Source of the DNA: a virus | Virus record (IMG/VR): IMGVR_UViG_3300037193_000179 | Location: 1 to 26,178 of that record | Strand: one strand, 5' to 3' | DNA: 26,178 nucleotides | Part shown: positions 13,908 to 22,199 of the stretch, piece by piece | Layout: the number at the start of each line of letters is the position of its first letter | Position numbering within the stretch: the first letter of the stretch is position 1 | Translations under genes and position numbers: made by a program | Notes under the pieces: model-generated | Told to the model about the DNA's origin: nothing | The model's input: only the letters and a program-made list of their open reading frames with translations | Databases searched by the model: none

Positions 13908-14273
13908 TTGAAGGAGTTCAGCACCGCAGCCAACCGGGTCACCGAGGGTGACGAGCCGGAGCCGATCGAGTTCGGTCTCGACGGCGTGCTGTGCAAGGCG
14001 TACTACCCCAAGGACGGGCAGGTCGCGGTCCTCATGGCGACGGGCGGGAAGCACTCCTCCGACGCCGACCAGATCGCGGGCGTCATCAACTTCTTCGTCG
14101 GCGTCTTGGACGACGACAGCCACTCGTACATCGTCGGCCGACTGCTCGACCGCAAGGACCCGTTCGGTCTCACCGAGGTGCAGAACATCATCGAGTGGCT
14201 GATGGAGCAGTGGTCCGGCCGCCCTACCAAGTCGTCCGTAGGCTCTACGGACACGCCGAGCATTTCTGGGTAG
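13908..14273 (+). CDS. Tail assembly chaperone (short form)
   Basis: A 121-residue acidic protein upstream of the tape measure gene, in the position of lambda gpG-type chaperones that hold the tape measure during tail tube assembly. It starts MKEFSTAANRVTEGDEPEPIEFGLDG, has a helical middle (ADQIAGVINFFVGVLDDDSHSYIVGRL, EVQNIIEWLMEQWSGRP) and a short Ser/Thr-rich end, all common in actinophage chaperones. The start is TTG, chosen because AAAGGAG (13896-13902) has good spacing and no ATG or GTG lies nearby that would keep the N-terminus. Translation probably shifts to the -1 frame near codon CCT at 14223 to make a longer form. Confidence 0.82.
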   Translation: MKEFSTAANRVTEGDEPEPIEFGLDGVLCKAYYPKDGQVAVLMATGGKHSSDADQIAGVINFFVGVLDDDSHSYIVGRLLDRKDPFGLTEVQNIIEWLMEQWSGRPTKSSVGSTDTPSISG

Positions 14274-14509
14274 CGATCGACGGCTCGAACCCCGGCCTAG
14301 ACCTGCTGCGTCTGCCGATCGACCGCTTCCTCAACGTCGTACACCAGTGGTTCCGAGAGCACATACCGCACGACAAACTCGAGGAGTGGGAGATGATGTT
14401 GTCGGCCCCGCTGCCTGGACAGGCTCGGGCGAAGCCAACTCCCTTCACTGAGGAGGAGGAGGCTGCGGGGTTCATGGCTCTGTACGCAGCGCAGGGCGGG
14501 AAGGGGTAG
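13908..14509 (+). CDS. Tail assembly chaperone (frameshifted long form)
   Basis: The -1 frame stays open from the shift region to TAG 14507-14509, four bases before the tape measure start, and encodes a good helical protein without its own ribosome-binding site: VVRRLYGHAEHFWVAIDG, then LLRLPIDRFLNVVHQWFREH, then KLEEWEMML. Siphophages usually join two such frames by programmed -1 slippage (lambda G/GT). No textbook heptamer is present. The best candidate is C-CCT at 14222-14225, where a proline tRNA could move from CCT to CCC, giving WSGRP followed by YQVVRRLYG. The shift site is inferred; the joined product is supported by the open frame and position. Confidence 0.62.
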
Positions 14510-14512
14510 ACC

Positions 14513-17500
14513 ATGCCGATCGGTCGCGGCGAGAACATCGGTGACGCCTACATTCGCATCCACGCGGACGGGGCGAACATCGGTGACGACATTCGGGACT
14601 CGCTGCGAGGCGAGGACGACGCGATCCGTGGGGCTGGTGACGAGCACGGCGACCTCTACGCGGAGCACTTCGCGAAGTCCTGGGAGAAGCGCATCAAGCA
14701 GGGCGAGATGCGTGAAGCCTGGAAGAAGGGCATGGGCGACAAGCGCGCCGTGGACGAGTTCATCCACGGTGGCGTGTTCCGGGAGTTCCGGTCGAAGTTG
14801 GTCGCTGCGCACGGCGAAGTCGGTGCGCGGGCTGGAAAGAAGTTCGAGCAGGACCTGATCCGGGGCGTCGACTTCGACACCATCCGTCGCCGGATGAACA
14901 ACATCTTGCCGGAGATTGCGAGGGCTACCGACTGGGTTCTCGAGATGGAGGCGGAGCGGCACGCCGAGGCGCTCCGCATGAACGCCGCGTTCGACCGGGA
15001 GCGCATGGCCCGGATGCGCGCCACGCTGGACGAGGCGTACCGGATGAACCGGGAGTTCGACGCGGCCAACCTCAAGGCCCGCATGGACGCCGACAAGCGG
15101 TGGGAGTTGCACACTCGGCGTCTGGCCGACGACTTCACCGACATGTGGGAGGACGCCCACCGGATGAACGCCCGGTGGGACCGCCAGCGCATGAACACGC
15201 TGGCCGAGGCGTACCGGATGAACCAGCAGTTCGACCGGCAGCAGATTCGGCTGCAGCAGTGGGGTCGGATGCAGGAGGCCGCGTACGCCGAGGACCGCAT
15301 GCGCGACCTCAAGCGCCTGCAGACGCAGATGCAGTTGCTGCAGCGTGAGTCGGGGCAGTTGCTCAAGGGTGACCGCAACGCCATGAACAAGGCCGACCTG
15401 CTCGACCTGTCCCGCACCATCCACCGGGAGATGACCCGGCTCAACATCGACAACGCGCTGTGGAACGAGACCCTGCGCGACACCGACCGCGACCTCTACC
15501 GGGTGTCGCCGCGCTGGCGTGCGTTCAACGCGACCATCGACAACATCGCGGACTCGATGGGCCGGGGCATGGGCCGTGGCTCGCGCAACAACTTCCTCAA
15601 CCTCATCGGCTCGCTCGGTCGCGGACTGGTGCGGCTGGGCTCTCTGCCGTTCAGGGCGGCAGAGGGCATCGCCTCGATGGTCGGGGAGTTCAAGCGGCTG
15701 CAGGCGCTGGGTGCCGGTGGCCTGCGCGCGTTCGTCGGGTCCTTCCGGGCGCTGCCGGGACTCGCGGCTGGGCTGACCACGTTCGCCGCAGTGGCCGCAG
15801 GACTCATCATCGTCGTGCCCACGCTCATCTCGATCCTGTCCCTGCTCGCCGGTACGGTCACGGCACTGGCCGGGTCTCTCGCGTATGCGGCGGTCGGCGG
15901 CATCGCGGCGTTCGCTGCCCCACTGGCTCCGCTCATCGCCACCGTGGGCACCTTGGCCCTGGCGTTCACCGACCTGTCCGACGCGCAGAAGAAGGCGCTC
16001 AAGGCGGACACCAAGCCGCTGCGCGACTCGCTCGACGGGTTGCGCCAGGCTGCCCGTGGTCCGATCCTCAACGCGATCGGTGACCAGGCTCAGCGGCTGG
16101 CCCCGATCCTCGACCAGTTCCAGGGGTCGCTGCGCGGCATCTCGGCGGCGATCGTGGACGTGGGCGACTCGTGGCTCGACAGTCTCGAGAACTCGGACGG
16201 CTTCACCGACTTCATCGCGTCGATCCAGAACTTCCTGCCGGACGCCGTGCGCCGCCTCGGTGACATTGTGGGGCAGACCTCGGGCGGTCTCGGCGGTCTG
16301 TTCCGGGGCATGATCCCGTTCATGCGCGACGCGCTGCGCTACCTCGACAACCTCACCGCGCGGTTCTCGGAGTGGGCGAACAGCGCCAAGGGCCAGGCTG
16401 AAATCAAGGACTTCTTCGAGGACGCGAAGGAGTCACTCAAGGACGTGGGGTTCTTCGCCGGTCAGGCCAAGGACCTCGTGCTCGAGTTGCTCGGCGCGGG
16501 CAAGGGTGAGGGTGACTCCCTGTTCCGCTCGATGGGCGACCAGATTCAGGACTGGGTGGAGACGCTCCGCAAGGACCCCGAGATTCTGAACAAGTGGTTC
16601 CGGGACGCGGGCGACTTCGCGCGCGACGTGGGCGACGCTGCGGTGGCGGTCGGCAAGTTGGTCGACCTGCTCGACAACGACCTCTCGCGGGCTATGGCGA
16701 AGTCGGCGTTCGGGGACAGCACTGCCCTGCCCGCGTTCTTCCACGGGCTGTTCTGGACGAAGTTGATCGGCTTCATCCAGAACACCCGCGAGACCTTGGA
16801 GGTGTTCGCTGGCGGCGTCTCCGGCTTCTTCTCGGAGTTGAGGAAGGGGCCGCTCGGCAACCCGCTCAAGGGCTTCCAGCAGGGCATGCAAGACACCATC
16901 GACGCAATGAGCGCCGGGAAGGGCGCGGGGAAGGCGATCATCGGCACCTTCAAGGGTGTCGCTGACACGATCCAGGACGCGGGCGAGAAGGTCTCGATCT
17001 ACCGTCAGGCGCTCAAGGTGCTGCCGAAGGACGTGGTGACCAAGGTGCAGGAGATGGGCACCGACACCTCGCTCAAGGCGCTCAAGGAGTTGCACCGCCA
17101 GTACGACCTGACGCCGAAGCAGATCAAGTCGCTGGTGGCGCTGTCCGGTGTCGACCTGTCGAAGCGGCAGATGCGCGAGTTGATCAGCGGGCTGCAGGAG
17201 GTGGACCGCCAGAACCCGAAGCCGAGGGTCGACGTGGACACTTCGGGCGCGGGCGCGGCGCTGGACAACCTGCAGGCGCGGATCAACCGCATGTACGGCA
17301 AGACCATCGTGATCCGCACGCAGCACATGGAGGAGCGCATCGGCCTCCCCAGGACGGCGACGGGCGGCATCTTCGAGGGCATGCGCGGTGTCGGCATCCC
17401 CCGGACCATCGGCGAGGCTGGCCCGGAGGCGGTCGTGCCGCTGAACCGCCCGCTGTCCCAGGTCGACCCCTCGGTGCGCTGGCTGTCCGCGATCGCCCAG

Positions 17501-17650
17501 GGCCTCAAGGCTCCGGCTATGGCGAGTGGCGGTGTGGTCGGCGCGGGCAAGACGATCAACGTGGGTGGGCTGACCGTGGTCACGCCCAACGCGGACCCCA
17601 AGGCCGTAGCGCACGAGACGATCAACTCGCTCGTCGCGACCGGGTACTGA
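14513..17650 (+). CDS. Tape measure protein
   Basis: A 1045-residue protein, the longest in the window, following the chaperones as expected. It sets tail length and is probably injected with DNA; at roughly 0.15 nm per residue it suggests a tail around 150 nm (family rule, inference). The N-terminal third is charged and helical, with four repeats of the form (E/D)A-x-RMN-xx-(F/W)D at residues 152, 174, 214 and 232. A hydrophobic block at about 417-490 (FAAVAAGLIIVVPTLISILS and following) could form membrane helices. The C-terminus carries the common ATGGIFEGM...IPRTIGEAGPEAVVPLNRPL motif. ATG 14513 lies after GGGAAGGGG. Confidence 0.93.
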   Translation: MPIGRGENIGDAYIRIHADGANIGDDIRDSLRGEDDAIRGAGDEHGDLYAEHFAKSWEKRIKQGEMREAWKKGMGDKRAVDEFIHGGVFREFRSKLVAAHGEVGARAGKKFEQDLIRGVDFDTIRRRMNNILPEIARATDWVLEMEAERHAEALRMNAAFDRERMARMRATLDEAYRMNREFDAANLKARMDADKRWELHTRRLADDFTDMWEDAHRMNARWDRQRMNTLAEAYRMNQQFDRQQIRLQQWGRMQEAAYAEDRMRDLKRLQTQMQLLQRESGQLLKGDRNAMNKADLLDLSRTIHREMTRLNIDNALWNETLRDTDRDLYRVSPRWRAFNATIDNIADSMGRGMGRGSRNNFLNLIGSLGRGLVRLGSLPFRAAEGIASMVGEFKRLQALGAGGLRAFVGSFRALPGLAAGLTTFAAVAAGLIIVVPTLISILSLLAGTVTALAGSLAYAAVGGIAAFAAPLAPLIATVGTLALAFTDLSDAQKKALKADTKPLRDSLDGLRQAARGPILNAIGDQAQRLAPILDQFQGSLRGISAAIVDVGDSWLDSLENSDGFTDFIASIQNFLPDAVRRLGDIVGQTSGGLGGLFRGMIPFMRDALRYLDNLTARFSEWANSAKGQAEIKDFFEDAKESLKDVGFFAGQAKDLVLELLGAGKGEGDSLFRSMGDQIQDWVETLRKDPEILNKWFRDAGDFARDVGDAAVAVGKLVDLLDNDLSRAMAKSAFGDSTALPAFFHGLFWTKLIGFIQNTRETLEVFAGGVSGFFSELRKGPLGNPLKGFQQGMQDTIDAMSAGKGAGKAIIGTFKGVADTIQDAGEKVSIYRQALKVLPKDVVTKVQEMGTDTSLKALKELHRQYDLTPKQIKSLVALSGVDLSKRQMRELISGLQEVDRQNPKPRVDVDTSGAGAALDNLQARINRMYGKTIVIRTQHMEERIGLPRTATGGIFEGMRGVGIPRTIGEAGPEAVVPLNRPLSQVDPSVRWLSAIAQGLKAPAMASGGVVGAGKTINVGGLTVVTPNADPKAVAHETINSLVATGY
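14966..15235 (+). repeat. Four-copy RMN peptide repeat in the tape measure gene
   Basis: The ten-residue units EALRMNAAFD, EAYRMNREFD, DAHRMNARWD and EAYRMNQQFD start at bases 14966, 15032, 15152 and 15206. The spacing is uneven (22, 40 and 18 residues), so this is a diverged repeat in a long helix rather than a recent tandem duplication. Confidence 0.75.
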
Positions 17651-17660
17651 GGAGGAACAC

Positions 17661-19181
17661 ATGGCCTGGGACGGATACTTCGCCTACGACGGCAACGAGG
17701 TCATCAACGTCGCGCGCACTGAGGCGTACGCGAAGAACCTTGAGGTCGGCTGGTTCAAGCCGCTGTTCGAGAACGACGCCCTGCCCTTCATGCTGGGCGA
17801 CGGCCTCTCGTACAAGACGCCCCTGCTGGACGACGCGCCCTGGGTGGACTCGGACGTGCCGGACTCGCTGGACTTCCTCGGCGTCTACCCGCTCGAGGTC
17901 AACGGCATCGAGGACTCCACTCGCGAGGCGACCACAGTTCAGTCACTGAACGACGGTGGCGTGCCGGGGCGGCTGCGGCACGCCACCAAGACGCTGAACT
18001 TCAACACCATCCTGATCGGCACCACCGACGCTGCAGTGGAGTACGGCTTCCGCTGGCTCAAGCAGGCGCTGCTCGGCGGACCGTGCGGCCCCAGCGGGAT
18101 CACCGCGCACCTGGGTGCGGAGTTGTGCTACCTCGCGTCGGAGCCGGACATGGAGATTCCCGGCGAGACGGACCGGGGCGTCATGGCGCACTTCATCGGT
18201 GGCCGGTACATGAACGACGAGTGGGTGCTCAACGAGGACGTGGTGCTCTCCGGTGGGGGCGTGGCTCCGCTGCCCAACTACGAGTTCGAGGGCGGCACTG
18301 CGTACGTCACAGGCGGCTTCATCACCGACAAGCCGTGGCCCTTCGAGTTCGACGCCTCCTCGCGGCTGTCCGTCGACCCGGAGGAGTGCCTCACCCCGTA
18401 CATCAGGAACCTGCGCCGGGTGCTGTTCAACACCGGGCCTACCGTCACTTCCAAGCGCACGCTCTCGGGCGGGCAGGGCACCGTGTGGACGGTCCAGTTC
18501 ACCGCGACTGTCGGCAACCCCTGGGAGTTGAGCGCCGAGGTGCCGGTGATCCAGGGCTTCCTCGACCCGGAGGTGGCGATCCCGTGGGTGGGTGGCGTGG
18601 AGCCGGAGGGCGCGGTCATCGACCTCGACGGCTACGTCCATCCGGACGCCGACTGCGCGGAGGCGGTGTACCGGCCGATCTACGACCCGCTGTTCCCGGC
18701 CGTGGTGCCGCCTCCCGGCCCGCCGAACATTCCCCTGGGCAACTACTCGCCGCCGCTGTCGTGGCGGCGCAGGCAGTTCACCATCCCGCGCCAGTACGTC
18801 CCCCTGTGGGGCGAGGTGGTGCCGGTCATCAAGGTCCACGCCCGCACTGCCGACACTCGGAACCTCCGGGTGCGCTTCTACGCGGACCCGGACGGGACGG
18901 CTGATATCTCCGAGGACCCCTGCGCGTTCTGCGGCGATATCGTCATCTCGTACGTCCCGCAGGACCACACGCTCGTGTTCGACGGCGCGGAGCAGCGGGT
19001 GTACGTCGTCTCTCCGGGCGGCTCGAAGCGCCGGGCCGACAGCCTGGTGTACGCCACGGACGGCACCCCGTTCGAGTGGCCTGCCCTGTCGTGCGGCTTC
19101 GGCTACATCGTGACGCTCGACCTTCCACAGACGGCTGCGACCCCGGTCGTGGACCTGTCGCTGTTCTCTAGGGTGGTGTGA
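17661..19181 (+). CDS. Distal tail (Dit-like) minor tail protein
   Basis: A 506-residue protein immediately after the tape measure gene, the position of the distal tail protein that forms the hub ring at the tail tip. It starts MAWDGYFAYDGNEVINVART and has a strand-rich first part with LLGGPCGPSGI and CYLASEPD, typical of actinophage minor tail proteins of this position. The C-terminal 170 residues, after a Pro-rich linker (PPPGPPNIPLGNYSPPLSW), look like a beta-sandwich (RNLRVRFYADPDG), possibly a carbohydrate-binding accessory domain. ATG 17661 follows GAGGAGG (17649-17655). Residues 93-97 (VQSLN) come from the one imperfect copy of the palindrome. The end overlaps the next start. Confidence 0.78.
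   Translation: MAWDGYFAYDGNEVINVARTEAYAKNLEVGWFKPLFENDALPFMLGDGLSYKTPLLDDAPWVDSDVPDSLDFLGVYPLEVNGIEDSTREATTVQSLNDGGVPGRLRHATKTLNFNTILIGTTDAAVEYGFRWLKQALLGGPCGPSGITAHLGAELCYLASEPDMEIPGETDRGVMAHFIGGRYMNDEWVLNEDVVLSGGGVAPLPNYEFEGGTAYVTGGFITDKPWPFEFDASSRLSVDPEECLTPYIRNLRRVLFNTGPTVTSKRTLSGGQGTVWTVQFTATVGNPWELSAEVPVIQGFLDPEVAIPWVGGVEPEGAVIDLDGYVHPDADCAEAVYRPIYDPLFPAVVPPPGPPNIPLGNYSPPLSWRRRQFTIPRQYVPLWGEVVPVIKVHARTADTRNLRVRFYADPDGTADISEDPCAFCGDIVISYVPQDHTLVFDGAEQRVYVVSPGGSKRRADSLVYATDGTPFEWPALSCGFGYIVTLDLPQTAATPVVDLSLFSRVV
17936..17952. promoter_or_regulatory. 17-bp palindrome, copy 7 (one mismatch), inside the distal tail gene
   Basis: AGTTCAGTCACTGAACG: the last base is G instead of T, so 16 of 17 match. 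Central base C. It is read in the same frame as copies 2 and 5 (VQSLN, followed by Asp). Confidence 0.8.
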
Positions 19182-22100
19182 TGCCGCGCAAGGAGTTCTA
19201 CTTCGAGCAAGACTGGAAGCGATGGAAGGTCCCGAAGGGGATCGAGACAGTCCGGGTCTACCTCGACGGCGGCGGCGACAACGACGTGCCCGGTGGTCAC
19301 GTCGAGGGCGACCTGAACGTCAAGAACGTCAAGGAGTTGTACCTCCGCGTCGGCGCTGGCGTGCGCGACAACGACGGCGTGAAGGGCGGCGAGGAGCAGT
19401 ACGGCGGCGGCGGCGCTGGCGGTCGCGGCAAGGGCCGGGCTGGTGGTGGCTCGGGTGCTGGTGCCACCTCCATCCGGGCGAACTCCAAGAGTGGCCGCGT
19501 CGTCGCGGTTGCCGGTGGCGCTGGTGGCCCGTCTGGTGACGGGTCGCTCGGCGGTGTCGGTGGCGGTGGCGACGGCCAGGTGCGTGACGCCTGGAACCGG
19601 GGCAAGACCTCGCGCGCGCAGGGCGGCACGCAGTCGAAGGGTGGCGACGGTGGCCGCTCGCAGGTGTCCGGCTCCATGCGAGGCGAGGACGCCCCGAACA
19701 CCGTGCTCGGCCGAGGTGGTCAGGGCGGTCAGGAGACCGACCGCAACGACACATACGGCGGCGGTGGCGGTGGTGGCGGCTACCGGCCCGGTGGCGGTGG
19801 CGCTGCGGGCAAGATGGGCGTCGCTCCTGGCGGCGGTGGCGGTGGTGGCTCGTCGTACACCGGTGGCCTCAAGAACGCCGTCGCGGTGGCTGGCGCTGGC
19901 TCGGAGTCGACCGGCCGGATCGTGCTCGAGTGGGGCGAGCCGATGCCCGCCAACAAGCCGCCGAACCCGCCCGGCAACGTTCGCTTCCTGATCGACGGGA
20001 AGGAGAAGGCTGCCGAGAACGAGATGACCACGCGCTCAACTGGCGAGGTCACGATCATCGCGGAGCCGAGCGACCCGCAGGACTACCAGACGGTTCGCCT
20101 GTACGCACGCCTGAGCACGTCGAACGACCTGTCGACCGGCTTCACCGAGCACGAGACCAAGACGCTGCTCGGGTCGGGCACGCCGCAGTCGCTGACGTTC
20201 CGTGGGCTGACGCAGAACACGCTCTACTACGTCCACCTCTACTCGGTCGACTCGCTGGGCCTCATCTCGGAGAACTACAGCGGCATCTCGTTCTGGACCA
20301 ACCGCTCTCCGGCCGCGCCGGACCTGCGGCACCCGGACGAGAACTCGATGTGGACCGTCTCGGACCCCATCGACTTCGTATGGGACCACAACGAGCCGGA
20401 CTCGAGCATCATGCGGGCCTGGGAGTTGCGGTACCGGGCCTCCTCGACGCCCAACTCCCCCGCTGGTGGGTGGGTCACGCTCTCTGGTGCGCCCGGACCG
20501 GCCTACCCAGACCCTGGCACGGCCGAGGTGCCCGCTCAGCAGCACCGCTGGTGGCTGCAGGTGGCCCCCGGACCCTTCAAGGGCAACCTGCACTACGACT
20601 GGCAGGTCCGCACGTCCGACCCTGAGGGGCTCTGGTCGGAGTGGAGCGCCCCGAACTCCTTCTTCGTGGAGGGAACGTCCACTCCCCCCGCGCTGATCGC
20701 TCCTGTGGCCGATTCTGCCCTCGACGTGACGGTTCCTGCGACGTTCCAGTGGCTGTTCCGCGACCCCACGGCCGGTGACACCCAGTCTCGAGCCGACATT
20801 CGGTACCGCGCGGCGGGTACGCCGGACTGGTTCACGATCGAGGGCGACGGGGTGACTCCCGGTGCCTCCGGTCAGTGGGTCATCGAGCCCGAGACGTTCA
20901 TCGCGGGCGTCCGGTACGAGTGGCAGGCCCGCACGTACGACCAGGGTGGCGCTGTGCCGTCCGACTGGTCGGAGTCGGCGTACTTCTGGACCGTCCGCAC
21001 CCCTGGCTCGGCCAGTTCAGTCACTGAACTCGACCTGTTCAGCGACGTGAAGGGCGCGCTGGGCGTCGGCAAGCACCGGGTGTTCGTCTACGACCGTGGC
21101 GGCAAGGTGATGCGCGGGGAAATCACCCCGATGGACCGCATGACCTGGCACCGCAGGCGTGACGACATGGGCTACGCGATCATCAACATGAACGACTTCA
21201 CCGAGGAGTCGCTGAGCCTCCTGCGCGACACGATGTGCTGGGCTCACGAGTTGGTGATCTACCGCGACGACGAGCGGGTGTTCGAGGGACCGATCACGCG
21301 CATTTCCGACACCCCGAACGGCGTGGAGATTGAGGCCAAGGACGTTATGGCCTACGTCTACCGCCGCATCATGCGCCAGGGCTACAACGACACCAACCGG
21401 ACCATCCGGGGCGTGAAGTACGGCCCGCGCAGCGTCGTGGACCGCGCGGTGCAGATCGTGATGAACGCTCTCGCGCCCGACGACCCCAACGTGCTCGGCT
21501 ACCTGACCGCGTTCCGCTTCCCCGACGACGCGAAGCAGTCCCGCGTGGTGCCGGACTGGTCGCGCACGGCCTGGGAGGAGGTGGACGACCTCGCGGCGAC
21601 CGCTGGGCTCGACTACACGACGGTGGGACGCCGCATCATCCTGTGGGACACCCACCGGCCGATCGGCCGACTGCCGGAGTTGCGGGACAAGGACTTCGAC
21701 AGCCCTCCGGTCATCACCGAGTACGGCATGAGCCTCGCGACGACCTTCGGCGTGACCAACAACAACGGCATCTACGGCTACGTCGAGCGCAGTCGTGGTC
21801 CGTGGGGCCTGATCGAGCAGTTGGCGAGCGACTACGCCGAGGCGGAGGGCGCGGCCGAGCAGATCGTGACCGCCGAGCAGCGGGCGCAGAAGGAGGCGAA
21901 CCTCACCACCCAGGCGGAGCGCAACATCTCGAACCGGTGGCCCACGCCGATCATCGTGCGGGTGCCGGACAACTCGGCGCTGAGCGCGGAGGCCAACATC
22001 GGCATCAACATGCTGGTGCCCGGCGTGTGGATTCCCCTGCGCGCGAAGGGGTCGATCCGCGAGTTGGCGCAGTGGCAGAAGTTGGACTCGGTGACGGTCG

Positions 22101-22198
22101 AGCAGACCAGCCAGGGCGAGGCTGTTCGTGTCACGATGAGCCCGGCACCGAACGGTGGGCAGGACCCCGACGCCGACGCTGCAGCCGTGGAGGAGTGA
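19181..22198 (+). CDS. Giant tail tip protein: Gly-rich, fibronectin-like and ReqiPepy6 Gp37-like domains
   Basis: A 1005-residue protein starting at an ATG that shares one base with the preceding stop; a GTG three bases earlier is an alternative. Residues 1-60 are a short folded lead (YFEQDWKRWKVPKGIETVRVYLDGGG). Residues about 70-230 are extremely glycine-rich with runs of eight or more Gly, like the packed polyglycine domains of phage adhesins. Residues about 260-608 hold three fibronectin/Ig-like modules (NVRFLIDG, YYVHLYSVDSLG, YEWQARTYDQGG). Residues 612-1005, from SSVTELDLFSDVKG, resemble the ReqiPepy6 Gp37-like tail base protein (VFVYDRGGKVMRGEI, VIYRDDERVFEGPITRI). In many phages that last part is a separate gene, so this looks like a fusion; palindrome copy 8 lies at the junction. 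Confidence 0.78.
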   Translation: MPRKEFYFEQDWKRWKVPKGIETVRVYLDGGGDNDVPGGHVEGDLNVKNVKELYLRVGAGVRDNDGVKGGEEQYGGGGAGGRGKGRAGGGSGAGATSIRANSKSGRVVAVAGGAGGPSGDGSLGGVGGGGDGQVRDAWNRGKTSRAQGGTQSKGGDGGRSQVSGSMRGEDAPNTVLGRGGQGGQETDRNDTYGGGGGGGGYRPGGGGAAGKMGVAPGGGGGGGSSYTGGLKNAVAVAGAGSESTGRIVLEWGEPMPANKPPNPPGNVRFLIDGKEKAAENEMTTRSTGEVTIIAEPSDPQDYQTVRLYARLSTSNDLSTGFTEHETKTLLGSGTPQSLTFRGLTQNTLYYVHLYSVDSLGLISENYSGISFWTNRSPAAPDLRHPDENSMWTVSDPIDFVWDHNEPDSSIMRAWELRYRASSTPNSPAGGWVTLSGAPGPAYPDPGTAEVPAQQHRWWLQVAPGPFKGNLHYDWQVRTSDPEGLWSEWSAPNSFFVEGTSTPPALIAPVADSALDVTVPATFQWLFRDPTAGDTQSRADIRYRAAGTPDWFTIEGDGVTPGASGQWVIEPETFIAGVRYEWQARTYDQGGAVPSDWSESAYFWTVRTPGSASSVTELDLFSDVKGALGVGKHRVFVYDRGGKVMRGEITPMDRMTWHRRRDDMGYAIINMNDFTEESLSLLRDTMCWAHELVIYRDDERVFEGPITRISDTPNGVEIEAKDVMAYVYRRIMRQGYNDTNRTIRGVKYGPRSVVDRAVQIVMNALAPDDPNVLGYLTAFRFPDDAKQSRVVPDWSRTAWEEVDDLAATAGLDYTTVGRRIILWDTHRPIGRLPELRDKDFDSPPVITEYGMSLATTFGVTNNNGIYGYVERSRGPWGLIEQLASDYAEAEGAAEQIVTAEQRAQKEANLTTQAERNISNRWPTPIIVRVPDNSALSAEANIGINMLVPGVWIPLRAKGSIRELAQWQKLDSVTVEQTSQGEAVRVTMSPAPNGGQDPDADAAAVEE
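21014..21030. promoter_or_regulatory. 17-bp palindrome, copy 8, at a domain boundary of the tail tip gene
   Basis: AGTTCAGTCACTGAACT, perfect, central base C. It is read AGT-TCA-GTC-ACT-GAA-CTC (SSVTEL, residues 612-617), a frame different from the other intragenic copies, between the fibronectin-like and Gp37-like parts. Confidence 0.85.
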
Positions 22199-22199
22199 C

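Noticed and set aside
13915-13921. AGTTCAG half-site at the start of the chaperone gene, with similar half-sites inside the minus-strand cassette
   Set aside because: A 7-base match is expected several times by chance in 26 kb, and the other arm is absent.
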